DNA from: JADLHS01 sp044225555
GTDB lineage: Bacteria > Verrucomicrobiota > Verrucomicrobiia > Limisphaerales > JADLHS01
Assembly: GCA_044225555.1 (NCBI GenBank)
Contig: JBGAIM010000022.1
Span: forward strand, 1 to 64,000
Direction of reading: 5' to 3'
Length of the DNA stretch: 64,000 nucleotides
Both the position numbers and the translations under genes were made by a program. This document shows positions 54,563 through 63,164 of the stretch, piece after piece. A model generated the notes under the pieces. The model was not told where the DNA came from and did not search any database. It worked only from the letters and a program-made list of their open reading frames with translations. Every line of letters begins with the position of its first letter. Positions within the stretch are counted from its first letter, which is position 1.

Positions 54563-55372
54563 TTAGTAGTAATAGTTGCCAAGGAGATGTTTGATTTGAA
54601 GATCAGGGCTACCTGTTCCCGTAAGGTTGAGGCGCTTGCCGGTCGTCCATTCGACAGAACCGTCCGACCACGCTCGATGGATGCCATCGAGTTCATCAGC
54701 ATGGTAGCGGAAATCGGGATACTTGACCTGCTTGCGGGCATGAAAGAATTCAAAGCGACGCGCGTCGGGCGTAATGAATTCATCGAGCACGTCCGTCCAA
54801 AGAACGCCGCGTCTGGTGTTCTTGAGATCGGCTGAGTGTGGTGCGTTCAGCAGGGTTGCAAAACCCATGCTGACCATCCGCGAACTCTCAATTCCTCCGT
54901 AGTAGGCGTAACCCGTGTAAAGTCCGCCGCCAAGGGTCACGCCTTCCGCGTGACCGGATGCCGCGGCCATCGGACAATTGATCCAACGCGGTTGTTCGGC
55001 CCGCTTGGGCCAGGTTGCCGCCGGTCCGCTCGGAATGGTCATCCTCAGCGTTTCGGCCATGACCTTGAGGCGATCCACGGTGATGGTGCTCGGCACGAAA
55101 TCATTACCCGCAGGCAACTGTCCGTGGTCGTTGCAATACATCGTGTCGGCCAGCGCAAATTGCTTGAGATTGTTCAAACAGACGGTGCGCTTGGCACGCT
55201 GCTTTGCCGAGGAGAGTGTCGGCAGGAGTAACGCGGCAAGGATGGCAATGACCGCGATTACCACCAGCAGTTCCATCAGGGTGAATCCAAGACAAGGACT
55301 GCACCGCCTGCCGCCGCGAGCGCACGCGACGGCAGGACGTTGCAACTGGGTTGTTGGCGACCGCAAGTTCAC
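54563..55372 (-). CDS. Pseudopilin-like protein, coupled to upstream secreted gene
   Basis: A 269-residue prepilin-leader protein (CLGFTLMELLVVIAVIAILAALL near residue 30). The domain has CLNNLKQFALADTMYCNDHG and HRAWSDGSVEW, a DG motif without the usual His spacing. I prefer the GTG at 55372, which overlaps the previous stop (GTGA), to the ATG at 55477 inside the upstream gene. Located between a two-repeat secreted protein and the DJ-1 gene. Confidence 0.8.
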   Translation of the reverse strand: MNLRSPTTQLQRPAVACARGGRRCSPCLGFTLMELLVVIAVIAILAALLLPTLSSAKQRAKRTVCLNNLKQFALADTMYCNDHGQLPAGNDFVPSTITVDRLKVMAETLRMTIPSGPAATWPKRAEQPRWINCPMAAASGHAEGVTLGGGLYTGYAYYGGIESSRMVSMGFATLLNAPHSADLKNTRRGVLWTDVLDEFITPDARRFEFFHARKQVKYPDFRYHADELDGIHRAWSDGSVEWTTGKRLNLTGTGSPDLQIKHLLGNYYY

Positions 55373-56946
55373 GGTTGCTGAATTCGGAAGTACCTTGCTG
55401 GTTCGGTCGGATTGATCGGAATTGAATTGGAACTCACGCCGCTGCCATCGAAAGCACTGGCGAGCGCCGTGCTCCACTCCGACAAAGACAGGTTCAAGTT
55501 CGTCGTCGAAAGCAACGTAAAGCCACTTCCCGGAAGACCGTTTGCAGCCTGCACCACCAGATTGCCGCCCGAGGTGGTGAGTTGATTGATGACCGGCGTG
55601 GTTAGAGGAGCGGTGTAACCGGTGAAGTTGAACGTGCCCACATTCGCGAGCGTGTCACCCGGTGTGCCGAACAGGAAGTTTGCCACTTCAAAGGACACGC
55701 CCAGATTCCCCGAGATGGTGAACGAGTTCGTCGTTTCCACGACGTTCACGGTCATGAGATCAAACACGGCTGCCGCCGGAGGGATGTTGCCGTAGAGATA
55801 CCAACCCGTCCCGCCGAGCGCGATGCGAGCGGGGTCATATTGGAGAGTAAAATCGCCGAACAAGAGATTGCCGCCGATTCCACCCAGCACAGCGAATCGC
55901 GCCACGCCTCCCAATCCAATGCTGCCAACGTGATTCGTCAGATTGCCGCTCGGGTAAAGGAATGTGGTCGGCTGCGTGAACCGCGTGGGCAAATTGGAGA
56001 CAGTCGCTCCATTCATCGCGTAGATTTCGTTCGTATAGGAGAAGCCAGCCTGCACGTTGGTCAGCAGTTGGCTTTGGTTGATCGCGTTTGCCTGCGCTTG
56101 GTTGAAGAACGCCGACAGTGTCAGCACGGGCGGGGTCGCGAAGCCCGACGCGAGCGACTCCCATGCGCTCTGGCTGTAGTTGATGACTGCCTTGCCCGCG
56201 ACGACGCGTGATACTCCGGCTGGAACCAGTTCGATATGGCCGAGAATCATATTCGTATCGAGATGGCCGTTCACGTCCTGGAAGAACAGCAGCCAGTCGG
56301 TGTTGCCGAAGACGTAATCCGCCGACAGGTGCAGGTTGCCGTTGATCGTTTCCGTCGTCACGTTGCGCAACTCGAACAAGCTGCCTTGGCCCGGGCCAGA
56401 GGTGGCATAGAGTTTCCAAATGGAATCCGCCGGGTCTTGCATCAAGGCCAGATGCTCCCACCAAACCGACGCGCCTGGTTCGTTGAAATCGCTGGTGGAA
56501 CGGAACGAACCGCCGAGCCCAATGTAGCCATTCGTGTTCGAGGTGGAGTTGTAAGAGGTGATCTTGTGATTCGCTGCAAAGCTGTTGCTGCCGTAACTGT
56601 TCACCAGCAAAACAAACCCGCCAGCGGGTTGCGCCAACGGATAGTCCGGCAACGGCGTCAGGTAAGCACTGGGATACGGTGCGGACACCCAATTCGTTCC
56701 TTCAAAACGGTCCGGGAACATCCATCGCTGACCGTCAATATCAGCGCATGAGTTGGTAATTCCTGTGGGGTTGGAACTAATGTCCGTGTATTCCGCGCTC
56801 GGAGCGATGGTGGCCCATGCCGCACGATCATAAGTGAGATAAACGACGCCGTTGGCGGTCGTGTTAGGCAGAACGGCTGCCGAAACTTGGAAGGTCGATA
56901 TGCCAGCGAATGTGGCGATCGCAGTTGCCGCAAAGATCTTTTTCAT
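55369..56946 (-). CDS. Secreted protein with two tandem domains and FYR tail
   Basis: A 525-residue exported protein. The signal peptide (MKKIFAATAIATFAGISTFQ) precedes two related domains of about 200 residues. The first (about 30-250) has LTYDRAAWATIAPSAEY, NGYIGLGGSFR and SLFELRNVTTETINGNLHLSADYVFG. The second (about 255-450) has INYSQSAWESLASGFAT, HVGSIGLGGVARF and AVFDLMTVNVVETTNSFTISGNL. The C-terminus is the FYR module (EPARYFRIQQP). No known family recognised. The following pseudopilin gene overlaps its stop by 4 bp. Confidence 0.78.
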   Translation of the reverse strand: MKKIFAATAIATFAGISTFQVSAAVLPNTTANGVVYLTYDRAAWATIAPSAEYTDISSNPTGITNSCADIDGQRWMFPDRFEGTNWVSAPYPSAYLTPLPDYPLAQPAGGFVLLVNSYGSNSFAANHKITSYNSTSNTNGYIGLGGSFRSTSDFNEPGASVWWEHLALMQDPADSIWKLYATSGPGQGSLFELRNVTTETINGNLHLSADYVFGNTDWLLFFQDVNGHLDTNMILGHIELVPAGVSRVVAGKAVINYSQSAWESLASGFATPPVLTLSAFFNQAQANAINQSQLLTNVQAGFSYTNEIYAMNGATVSNLPTRFTQPTTFLYPSGNLTNHVGSIGLGGVARFAVLGGIGGNLLFGDFTLQYDPARIALGGTGWYLYGNIPPAAAVFDLMTVNVVETTNSFTISGNLGVSFEVANFLFGTPGDTLANVGTFNFTGYTAPLTTPVINQLTTSGGNLVVQAANGLPGSGFTLLSTTNLNLSLSEWSTALASAFDGSGVSSNSIPINPTEPARYFRIQQP

Positions 56947-57172
56947 AACCTGAGATGTCGATACGATTTCAAATTTAACGTTTCACTGATGCCCAGAACC
57001 GTGCAGCGGTTGCTCCAGGCGCAACGCCAGAACGGACAAAGACATTTCAAATAATTGCCGACCGCAGGCGACAGCCCTTGGTCAAAACGGAATGGGAATA
57101 GTTCCCGCAGTCTGAAACGCGGACACAAAAGTGCCCGAGTAGACCGAGGGATTTAGGAATGAGACGGAAGAA

Positions 57173-57553
57173 TCAAACCGACCGGGGACGCGGCTTGGGA
57201 GGTTCGTCGGATCGCGTGGAGGCGTCTTGGTGTGGCGAAGGAATCAACTCGCGGTCGCAGGAAAAATGATACGTCGTGCTCTGCCAGACCAAGCCCAACT
57301 CGCTCTTTGAGCCGGGCTTCACATTTTGCTTCTGTTCCTGCTCTTTTTCCTCGGCGCGGCCCTTCTTGATCATCTTGCACATGGGGCAAGGATGCTCACC
57401 GTCGAAGGTTTTACTCACCGCTTCAGTGAAGGAGGCATCGCGCGAATAGCTGACAACCATGCCGACCCAGGCGACCGATTGGAGCAACGCCCAGTGCAGG
57501 CCCAGACTCAGGATCAGCACGAGGACGGTGATAGTCTTGATGGCAGCTCGCAT
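57173..57553 (-). CDS. Unrecognised membrane-anchored HPCxMCK protein, copy 2
   Basis: A 126-residue protein. One transmembrane helix (ITVLVLILSLGLHWALLQ) precedes the conserved HWALLQSVAWVGMVVSYSRD, FTEAVSKTFDGEHPCPMCKM, a Lys/Glu segment, a Cys in HFSCDREL and the C-terminal EPPKPRPRSV. It is very similar to copy 1 at 52238. The ATG at 57553 overlaps the upstream stop by one base, showing translational coupling to the GHIHGR-motif secreted protein. Inferred role: metal handling at the outer face of the inner membrane. Confidence 0.76.
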   Translation of the reverse strand: MRAAIKTITVLVLILSLGLHWALLQSVAWVGMVVSYSRDASFTEAVSKTFDGEHPCPMCKMIKKGRAEEKEQEQKQNVKPGSKSELGLVWQSTTYHFSCDRELIPSPHQDASTRSDEPPKPRPRSV

Positions 57554-58419
57554 CACGGCAGGTTGTTCAAGTGGCGGATGCGATAAAGCCGATGCGGCGT
57601 TGGCGCATTTGTTTCGGAAAGCGTTTGCAGATTGTTGTTGCCGCGCAACGGTCCGGCCACTGTTTGCCAATTGGGTGTTGCGAGCGATTCGTTGGCTTCC
57701 AAAATATTGCTGATGCCGGGCGGGCAGCGGAACGATAGGGTGACGCGATTGGTAAAGAGCTGGATATTTTCAATCCGCACCCCGGCCTGGAAGCGCACCG
57801 GGAGAATATCCGACGGCGCTTGAATCGGCCCGCCGTTCAATCCATTGGTCGAGAGATCAATGACGCGGAAACCCACCGTATAAGTTCCCGGCAGACTGGT
57901 CGTGAATTCGCGACCGTGAATGTGGCCATAGGGATCAGCCCCAGGCTCGCCGTCATTTTCACTGACAACGAGATAGTTCGTGCCATCGGTCGTGCCGACG
58001 GGGACGCTGAAGGTGATGACGCCGAGGTCGCTTTCTCCGTCACCCTCCCAAAATGCAAAGCTGCCGCCGGGCGGGCCGTCCACACTGACAACTTGCACGG
58101 CCAGACGCGAACCGAATGCGGCGTGATTGGTGATTGGGCCACCATTAGCCAGAGTTCCGGCCAAGGCGGTGAAGGTCAGCACATCGCCGCGATAGTAACC
58201 GGCGTTCAATCCGTTCGTGCGCAGGATTTGCGGGAACGAGTAAGTGCTGAGGTTCGCGTCAAAGGCCGAGCCGTTGCTGAAGAACAACTTGTCGTTTTGA
58301 TTCGTGCCGAGCGCGCCGGAGAAGAGGTGCGTGTCGCTGAAGCTTGGGAGCGCGAACGCCCCCAAGCCCACCAACGCAAACACTATCACCCGAGCGAAAT
58401 TCTGGTGCAGGCAGCGCAT
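57553..58419 (-). CDS. Secreted GHIHGR-motif protein with tail module
   Basis: A 288-residue exported protein. The signal peptide (ARVIVFALVGLGAFALPSFS) precedes a beta-rich domain with SFAFWEGDGESDLGVITFSV, then the His-rich segment DPYGHIHGREFTTSLPGTYTVGFRV. This resembles choice-of-anchor M-type domains, in which HxH precedes FTxPGTYT. The tail is FRCPPGISNILEANESLATPNW...HRLYRIRHLNNLP. Paralogue at 59336. Its start is 3 bp after the PEP-CTERM stop, and its stop overlaps the HPCxMCK gene. Metal binding by the His cluster is possible, not shown. Confidence 0.78.
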   Translation of the reverse strand: MRCLHQNFARVIVFALVGLGAFALPSFSDTHLFSGALGTNQNDKLFFSNGSAFDANLSTYSFPQILRTNGLNAGYYRGDVLTFTALAGTLANGGPITNHAAFGSRLAVQVVSVDGPPGGSFAFWEGDGESDLGVITFSVPVGTTDGTNYLVVSENDGEPGADPYGHIHGREFTTSLPGTYTVGFRVIDLSTNGLNGGPIQAPSDILPVRFQAGVRIENIQLFTNRVTLSFRCPPGISNILEANESLATPNWQTVAGPLRGNNNLQTLSETNAPTPHRLYRIRHLNNLP

Positions 58420-58422
58420 AGC

Positions 58423-59262
58423 TCAAGCATTGCGACGACGCGCTGCGCGGCTCAAACACACCGCGCCCAGCCCGATCAATGCGAGCGCGGATGGCTCCGG
58501 CACGGGAGTGACCGAAAAGGTTGCCCCGATGCCATATGCGGAGAGTGCTGTCCCGGAGGTTTTGTTCGCAATGTCATTGCCGCCGATAAAGATGGTGTAG
58601 TCACCCGCATCGAGCAGGAAGTTACCCGAGATCGTGTTTGCCCCGCCGGTGGCCGCCACCGAACCTTTGTAGATAAAGCTGCTGAGCTGCGAGAAATCGC
58701 CGGGGAGGTCGCCGTCACCGCCGATTTTCCAGTCGCCCAGCGCATTCCAACTGCCATCGGTTGGGCTTTCGTCGGTGGCAAGTGGATTCAGGTTTTGTTG
58801 CACCCACCAGGTACGCCACGCAACGGAGGCCGCGCCGAAATCATGGTCGGCACTCACCGCGTTGGTGGTTTGGCTGGGAGGACTAAACGGGGAGAGAGCC
58901 GCCAGTCCGGAGTAAATTGAGAAGGCGGGATTCAGCCCGCCGAGTGATGTCCCCGTAGCGGTTGGATTGGCGAAAACGTCCAAACTTATGGTGGCGGTGT
59001 TGTCGAGATGGAAACGGAAAGCCCGACCGCGATGGCTGTCGCCGAGAATGCCGTCGGCGGCATCGGCCCAGCCGTAATTGCCGGTGACGGTTTGGTTGTT
59101 GATGGACAGTGTCCCGAACGTCAGGCCGGTGTAGGAGCCAAAGTCGCGTCCGGTATAACTAATGTGCGCTTGAGCGATGTTTCCCGCCAGCAGGGTGGCG
59201 GCCAGGGCGCTGAGGACTCCGGCGAAGCGCTTGGCTTCGCGTGATCTGATGTTGTTTTTCAT
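58423..59262 (-). CDS. PEP-CTERM secreted protein
   Basis: A 279-residue exported protein. The signal peptide (LSALAATLLAGNIAQA) is followed by HISYTGRDFGSYTG, then a beta-sandwich-like region (HRGRAFRFHLDNTATISLDVFANP ... FLLDAGDYTIFIGGND), and VPEPSALALIGLGAVCLSRA plus basic end, the exosortase tail. It lies between the two GHIHGR paralogues in one operon. Its own domain resembles the 'motif, pre-tail' domains of other PEP-CTERM proteins. No function is assigned. Confidence 0.85.
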   Translation of the reverse strand: MKNNIRSREAKRFAGVLSALAATLLAGNIAQAHISYTGRDFGSYTGLTFGTLSINNQTVTGNYGWADAADGILGDSHRGRAFRFHLDNTATISLDVFANPTATGTSLGGLNPAFSIYSGLAALSPFSPPSQTTNAVSADHDFGAASVAWRTWWVQQNLNPLATDESPTDGSWNALGDWKIGGDGDLPGDFSQLSSFIYKGSVAATGGANTISGNFLLDAGDYTIFIGGNDIANKTSGTALSAYGIGATFSVTPVPEPSALALIGLGAVCLSRAARRRNA

Positions 59263-59335
59263 TCTTTGCCTTTTTGTTTGTTGTTTCTGTTTACGTTTTG
59301 GTTTTTCGGATTTCCGAAAATTAGTTTGCTCGCGC

Positions 59336-60217
59336 TTACGGCGTGGTCTTGCGCAGGCGATAATATCGGGTTGGTGCGGACGCGCTCAGGTCGGTGACCC
59401 AACGCAATTCGCTGTGGTCGGTGCCGCTGATGGTGGCGATCGTCGCCCAATTCGTGCCGGTCGGGGTCGGGCCTGCTTCGAGGATGCAATCCTTGAAGCC
59501 CGGCAGACCGAAGCGCGCGGTCACGACATTGTTGCTCCGAGAAAAATTGCTCAGAGTCAGCCCCGCTTGCAGATAGAAATAGGTGATGGCTGACGGCAAT
59601 TGTACCGGCGTGCCACCTGGCCCGTTGTTGGCGGTGTCCAGCAATTGCAAGCCGAGCGTGTAAAGTCCGGGTTTGTCCAGCGTGAAGCGGCGTCCGTGGA
59701 TGTGACCATATGGATCGGATTCGGGATCGAAGGGATCGCCTTCGCTCAGGTTGAAACGATTTGTGCCATTGGTCGCGCCGACCGGGATCGTGAACAGCGG
59801 CGCGGGCTGCAATGGATTTGTGTTTTCATCCCAGATTGTCAGCGTTCCGCCCGCCGGGCCTTGCAATGAGACGAAACGCAGTTCGATGTAAGTTCCCAAC
59901 GCCGCTGCGTTCGCGCTTGGGCCGCCGGTGAAAATCGTGGCGGGCAGCGCGGAAAAAGTCGTCGCCGACTGATACAGTCCAGGATAGAGATCGGGAATGT
60001 TGCTCTCGAGATAGATGCAGGCGGGCGATCCCGTGAAGCCGCCATACGAATTGGTGTCCCACAGATCACCGTTCACGAACCAGAGCGGCGTGCCGGCGAT
60101 TTGGTTGGTGGCGCCGGCATAGATGTGGCCGTGTTGGGCGTGGGCTGGAAACCAGAATATTTGACTGAGGCAGATTGAGAGCAGGGCAAAGCCCTGGCGA
60201 AGGACGCGAGCGTTCAT
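59336..60217 (-). CDS. Secreted GHIHGR-motif protein with FYR-like tail
   Basis: A 293-residue exported protein. The signal peptide (SQIFWFPAHA) precedes HGHIYAGATNQIAGTPLWFVNG, LTIWDENTNPLQPAPLFTIPVG, DPYGHIHGRRFTLDKPGLYTLGLQLLD and the tail CILEAGPTPTG...TRYYRLRKTTP. It aligns with the 57553 protein over its whole length. It starts 25 bp after the pseudopilin stop. Role likely shared with its paralogue; unknown. Confidence 0.78.
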   Translation of the reverse strand: MNARVLRQGFALLSICLSQIFWFPAHAQHGHIYAGATNQIAGTPLWFVNGDLWDTNSYGGFTGSPACIYLESNIPDLYPGLYQSATTFSALPATIFTGGPSANAAALGTYIELRFVSLQGPAGGTLTIWDENTNPLQPAPLFTIPVGATNGTNRFNLSEGDPFDPESDPYGHIHGRRFTLDKPGLYTLGLQLLDTANNGPGGTPVQLPSAITYFYLQAGLTLSNFSRSNNVVTARFGLPGFKDCILEAGPTPTGTNWATIATISGTDHSELRWVTDLSASAPTRYYRLRKTTP

Positions 60218-60242
60218 GGATTTTGTTGAGGTAACGAACGGA

Positions 60243-60929
60243 TTACGGATTGCCTTGGGGATGGATGAAACGCCCCCCGGTTTCCGTCAACTTGGGCCGG
60301 ACGTGCTGCCACTTGATCCCTTGCACGTGACCGTCGAGAAACAGGTAGGTTGCCGCGCCGAGGTGGCGTTGCACCACCACCTGAGTTGAGAAAATATCCG
60401 GGGAATAACCCGCACCATCTGCGGCACGGCCGGCAAAATGAAAATGATCCTCGTTCAACAACAACTCGGACGACTCCGTCATCCACACCGTGTCCGAGGC
60501 GCTCGGCACTTGGGCGCGGCGCGCGATCGGGGTGGGATTTCCGGGCAGGGTCACGAGGTTGACCAGAAAATCATTCACTGCATAACTGTAAGAACGGCTT
60601 GAACCCGGTTTCTCGACCGGGCAGAGATAGGTGTTCGTGGCGCTGCCGAGACTGGTGGCGCTGATCTTGGCGCTGAGATAAGGCGTCAATGAAGCCACCC
60701 ATGAAATGTTGCCCGTCATGTGCACCGACGCCGGCAAGCGGTCGTCGAAGTCATTGGAGTACATCCAGGTGGCCAACCCCAGTTGCTTGAGGTTGTTCAC
60801 ACATTGAGTTGAGCGCGCACGGCCTCTCGCCCGGCCCAAGGCGGGCAGCAGCATCGCGGCGAGAACGGCGATGATCGCAATCACCACCAGCAACTCAATG
60901 AGCGTGAAACCTGATTTTTTTCGTCGCAT
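60243..60929 (-). CDS. Pseudopilin-like protein with HX9DG motif
   Basis: A 228-residue prepilin-leader protein (SGFTLIELLVVIAIIAVLAAML at about 6-27). The domain has CVNNLKQLGLATWMYSNDF and the canonical HLGAATYLFLDGH (His, nine residues, Asp-Gly). The ATG at 60929 (MRRKKSGFTLI) gives a normal short leader. It is downstream of the HPCxMCK copy 3 by 121 bp and upstream of the GHIHGR gene by 25 bp. Confidence 0.85.
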   Translation of the reverse strand: MRRKKSGFTLIELLVVIAIIAVLAAMLLPALGRARGRARSTQCVNNLKQLGLATWMYSNDFDDRLPASVHMTGNISWVASLTPYLSAKISATSLGSATNTYLCPVEKPGSSRSYSYAVNDFLVNLVTLPGNPTPIARRAQVPSASDTVWMTESSELLLNEDHFHFAGRAADGAGYSPDIFSTQVVVQRHLGAATYLFLDGHVQGIKWQHVRPKLTETGGRFIHPQGNP

Positions 60930-61050
60930 GACCAATCGCTCGAACGCATGGCGTTCGAGACGGAACAATTTCGGGAAACATCACCGGACGCGAGCAGACG
61001 CATTCCGATGAACGAGAAGGTCGGTTGATAAAACCGACACCGAATGAAGA

Positions 61051-61494
61051 TCAAACCGCCAGGGGCGGCGGGGTGGGCGGCGCTTCAGTCCAGGAGGTGA
61101 GCGGCTCCGTCAGCACGGTCAGGAGATCAAAATCCGTGGGGGCGGCGAAAACCAACGTCGGACGTTCTGAAACAAATTCGAGTTTCGCGGCGGGCGAGGG
61201 AAATTCGGTTTTCTTCTCGGACTTTTTGCCGGCGGAAATCTGCTTGCACATCGTGCAGGGATGTTTGCCATCGAAAGTCCTGGTCAAGGCTTCGGACCAG
61301 GAGCCGGTTTGCAGATTTTCCGCCAGCATGTTCGTCCACGCCACCGTTTGAAGCACCGCCCAATGACCGCCCGTGGCCACGAGCAACGCGGCAATCAAGA
61401 GGACATGACCCAAGCGGACTAACACCAGGCGAGCATAAGCCATCGCCATGAGAGGGGAAGCAATTTTTGCTGTTCTTCGGACCTGGCGAATCAT
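61051..61494 (-). CDS. Unrecognised membrane-anchored HPCxMCK protein, copy 3
   Basis: A 147-residue protein. One transmembrane helix (LGHVLLIAALLVATGGHWAV) precedes HWAVLQTVAWTNM, then SEALTRTFDGKHPCTMCKQI and a Lys/Glu-rich stretch, with a Pro-rich end. The C-terminal half diverges from copies 1 and 2 and lacks their second conserved Cys. It lies 57 bp downstream of the CusF-SCO gene. Same inferred copper context. Confidence 0.74.
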   Translation of the reverse strand: MIRQVRRTAKIASPLMAMAYARLVLVRLGHVLLIAALLVATGGHWAVLQTVAWTNMLAENLQTGSWSEALTRTFDGKHPCTMCKQISAGKKSEKKTEFPSPAAKLEFVSERPTLVFAAPTDFDLLTVLTEPLTSWTEAPPTPPPLAV

Positions 61495-61551
61495 CTATTC
61501 CTAGGAGCGCTGACCGGCGCAAAGGTTCCCCGCCCAGTTTTTAGAGTAAGC

Positions 61552-62442
61552 TCATTTCGAAGCCGCCTCAGTGAGGGCCTCTGCGAGTTGCTTGGGCGTC
61601 CATTCATTGCCATCCAACTGGCGATGGATGCGACCTTGCGGGTCGAGGACGACGGTTCGCAGGTTGTGCGAAATGCTCCCGCCAGCTTCGCGATTGACCA
61701 TAAGATCCAGGCGCGGCGCGAGTTCGGCCAGAGACTTCATCGGCGCGGCGGCGAACAGCCAGCGGTCGGCGTTGTCCTTGCGATAGAAATTGGCGTAGCT
61801 CGAAAGCACCACCGGCTGATCGAAATCAGGGTCGAAGGAAATCGAGAGGAACTGCCAGTTCGTTGGTGTGTTAGTGGTGGCAAGAATCAGTTCGCGGGCC
61901 TTGGCGAAGTTGTTGCCCATTCGCGGGCAGTAATCTGGCAGTGGGCAGCGCGTGAAAATGAATGTGAACGCCACGGCCTTGCCCCGAAAATCCGAAAACC
62001 GGATGGCTTTGCCGGTTTCGGCCATCAATTCGTAATCCGGCAACTGATCGCCAGGTTTGAGTTCGGCGATTTGTGCCGGGGTGATGCGGGCTTTCGCCGC
62101 GGGCGTGCCGTTCGTGGCCGAAGCAACTTTGCGGACGTGATCAATCCAGTGCGTGTCCTCTGTCGCCGTGAGTTGGAAGTTGATCGTGTCACCGGCACCA
62201 ATACCGCTGAGTTCATTTGTGTCGCGCACGTTGAACTCCATCGTCATGGCCGGCATGTAATTCGGGATTGCCTCATGGCGAATGACGGCTTTGCGACGGT
62301 CGGGAGCAATTTCCCGAACCACGCCACGCGCCGTGTGGGTTTGATTGGTTGCCGGACGAGCCTCGGCGGCCCGCGCCAGATTCGGCCGCGCGACAACTAC
62401 CGTCAAAATGGCGATTGATATGGAAAAAATGGAGGGATTCAT
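61552..62442 (-). CDS. CusF-like plus SCO-family protein, second copy
   Basis: A 296-residue exported protein (signal AILTVVVARPNLARA). Residues about 35-95 carry the CusF site (IRHEAIPNYMPAMTMEF). Residues about 130-290 are an SCO fold with FIFTRCPLPDYCPRMG (CX5C) and the conserved His in ISHNLRTVVLD. Very similar in layout to the 48395 protein. The ATG overlaps the stop of the 62439 SCO gene by 4 bp. Confidence 0.88.
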   Translation of the reverse strand: MNPSIFSISIAILTVVVARPNLARAAEARPATNQTHTARGVVREIAPDRRKAVIRHEAIPNYMPAMTMEFNVRDTNELSGIGAGDTINFQLTATEDTHWIDHVRKVASATNGTPAAKARITPAQIAELKPGDQLPDYELMAETGKAIRFSDFRGKAVAFTFIFTRCPLPDYCPRMGNNFAKARELILATTNTPTNWQFLSISFDPDFDQPVVLSSYANFYRKDNADRWLFAAAPMKSLAELAPRLDLMVNREAGGSISHNLRTVVLDPQGRIHRQLDGNEWTPKQLAEALTEAASK

Positions 62443-63164
62443 TTTGCTTGGGTGCGATTGCGTATGTTTTCGATTTCGGCGACCACGGTTTTGGCCACGT
62501 CGCGTTTCAGCCCATTGAACGAGGCGCAGACGTTGCCGAGCGGGTCCACCAACATGATGCGGTCGGTGCTGGTAAAGCCACCGGGAACCAATGATTCGAG
62601 TTCGGGTGATTTCGAGATGAAACTCGTTTCAATCAAGCCGTAAAGCTGGGGCTTTTCCCCGGTCAGGAACAACCAGCGATTGGAGTCGGCGCGGAAGCCG
62701 TTGGCAAACGCCGTGAGCGCGGCGGGTGTGTCGCTGCGTGGATCAACGCTGAGCGAAAGCAACTGAACATCGCTCGCCTCACCGATCATCGCCTGAATTT
62801 CCGCCATGCGGTCATTCACCGCCCGGCAACTCAGGGAGCAACTGGTAAACACGAAGTTCACCACGAGAATCTTTCCCGCCACGTCGGCGTCCGTCACCGT
62901 GCGCTCGCTCCGTTCTGTGAGCTGGAAGGGAACCAGTCGCCGGGGATGGTCCAGCTTGGCAGGTGCGAGCGCCGGACGTTCGCGCTCCCCGGTCCAAAAG
63001 ACAATGCCGACGGCCACGCCGGCGATGGCCAGGCCGAGACAAAGTGTGCCGATCAACTCCCGCCGCGTCAGACGCGTGTCGTCCGCCGCGGCGGGTGGTT
63101 GGCTTGCTTCAGAGCCGCTTTGGTTTTGGTGGTTTGACGAGTTTGGCTTCATAACCAGCTTCAA
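62439..63164 (-). CDS. Membrane-anchored SCO-family protein
   Basis: A 241-residue protein (or 237 from the internal ATG at 63152). One transmembrane anchor (TLCLGLAIAGVAVGIVFW, about 40-57) precedes an SCO thioredoxin fold with FTSCSLSCRAVNDRM (Cys 109 and 113, classical CX3C). The His normally conserved before the IxLVDP strand is replaced (FTSTDRIMLVDP), so the copper site is incomplete. The N-terminus overlaps the HMA gene by about 55 bp, as the decayed copy does at 50773/50831. Confidence 0.86.
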   Translation of the reverse strand: MKLVMKPNSSNHQNQSGSEASQPPAAADDTRLTRRELIGTLCLGLAIAGVAVGIVFWTGERERPALAPAKLDHPRRLVPFQLTERSERTVTDADVAGKILVVNFVFTSCSLSCRAVNDRMAEIQAMIGEASDVQLLSLSVDPRSDTPAALTAFANGFRADSNRWLFLTGEKPQLYGLIETSFISKSPELESLVPGGFTSTDRIMLVDPLGNVCASFNGLKRDVAKTVVAEIENIRNRTQAK

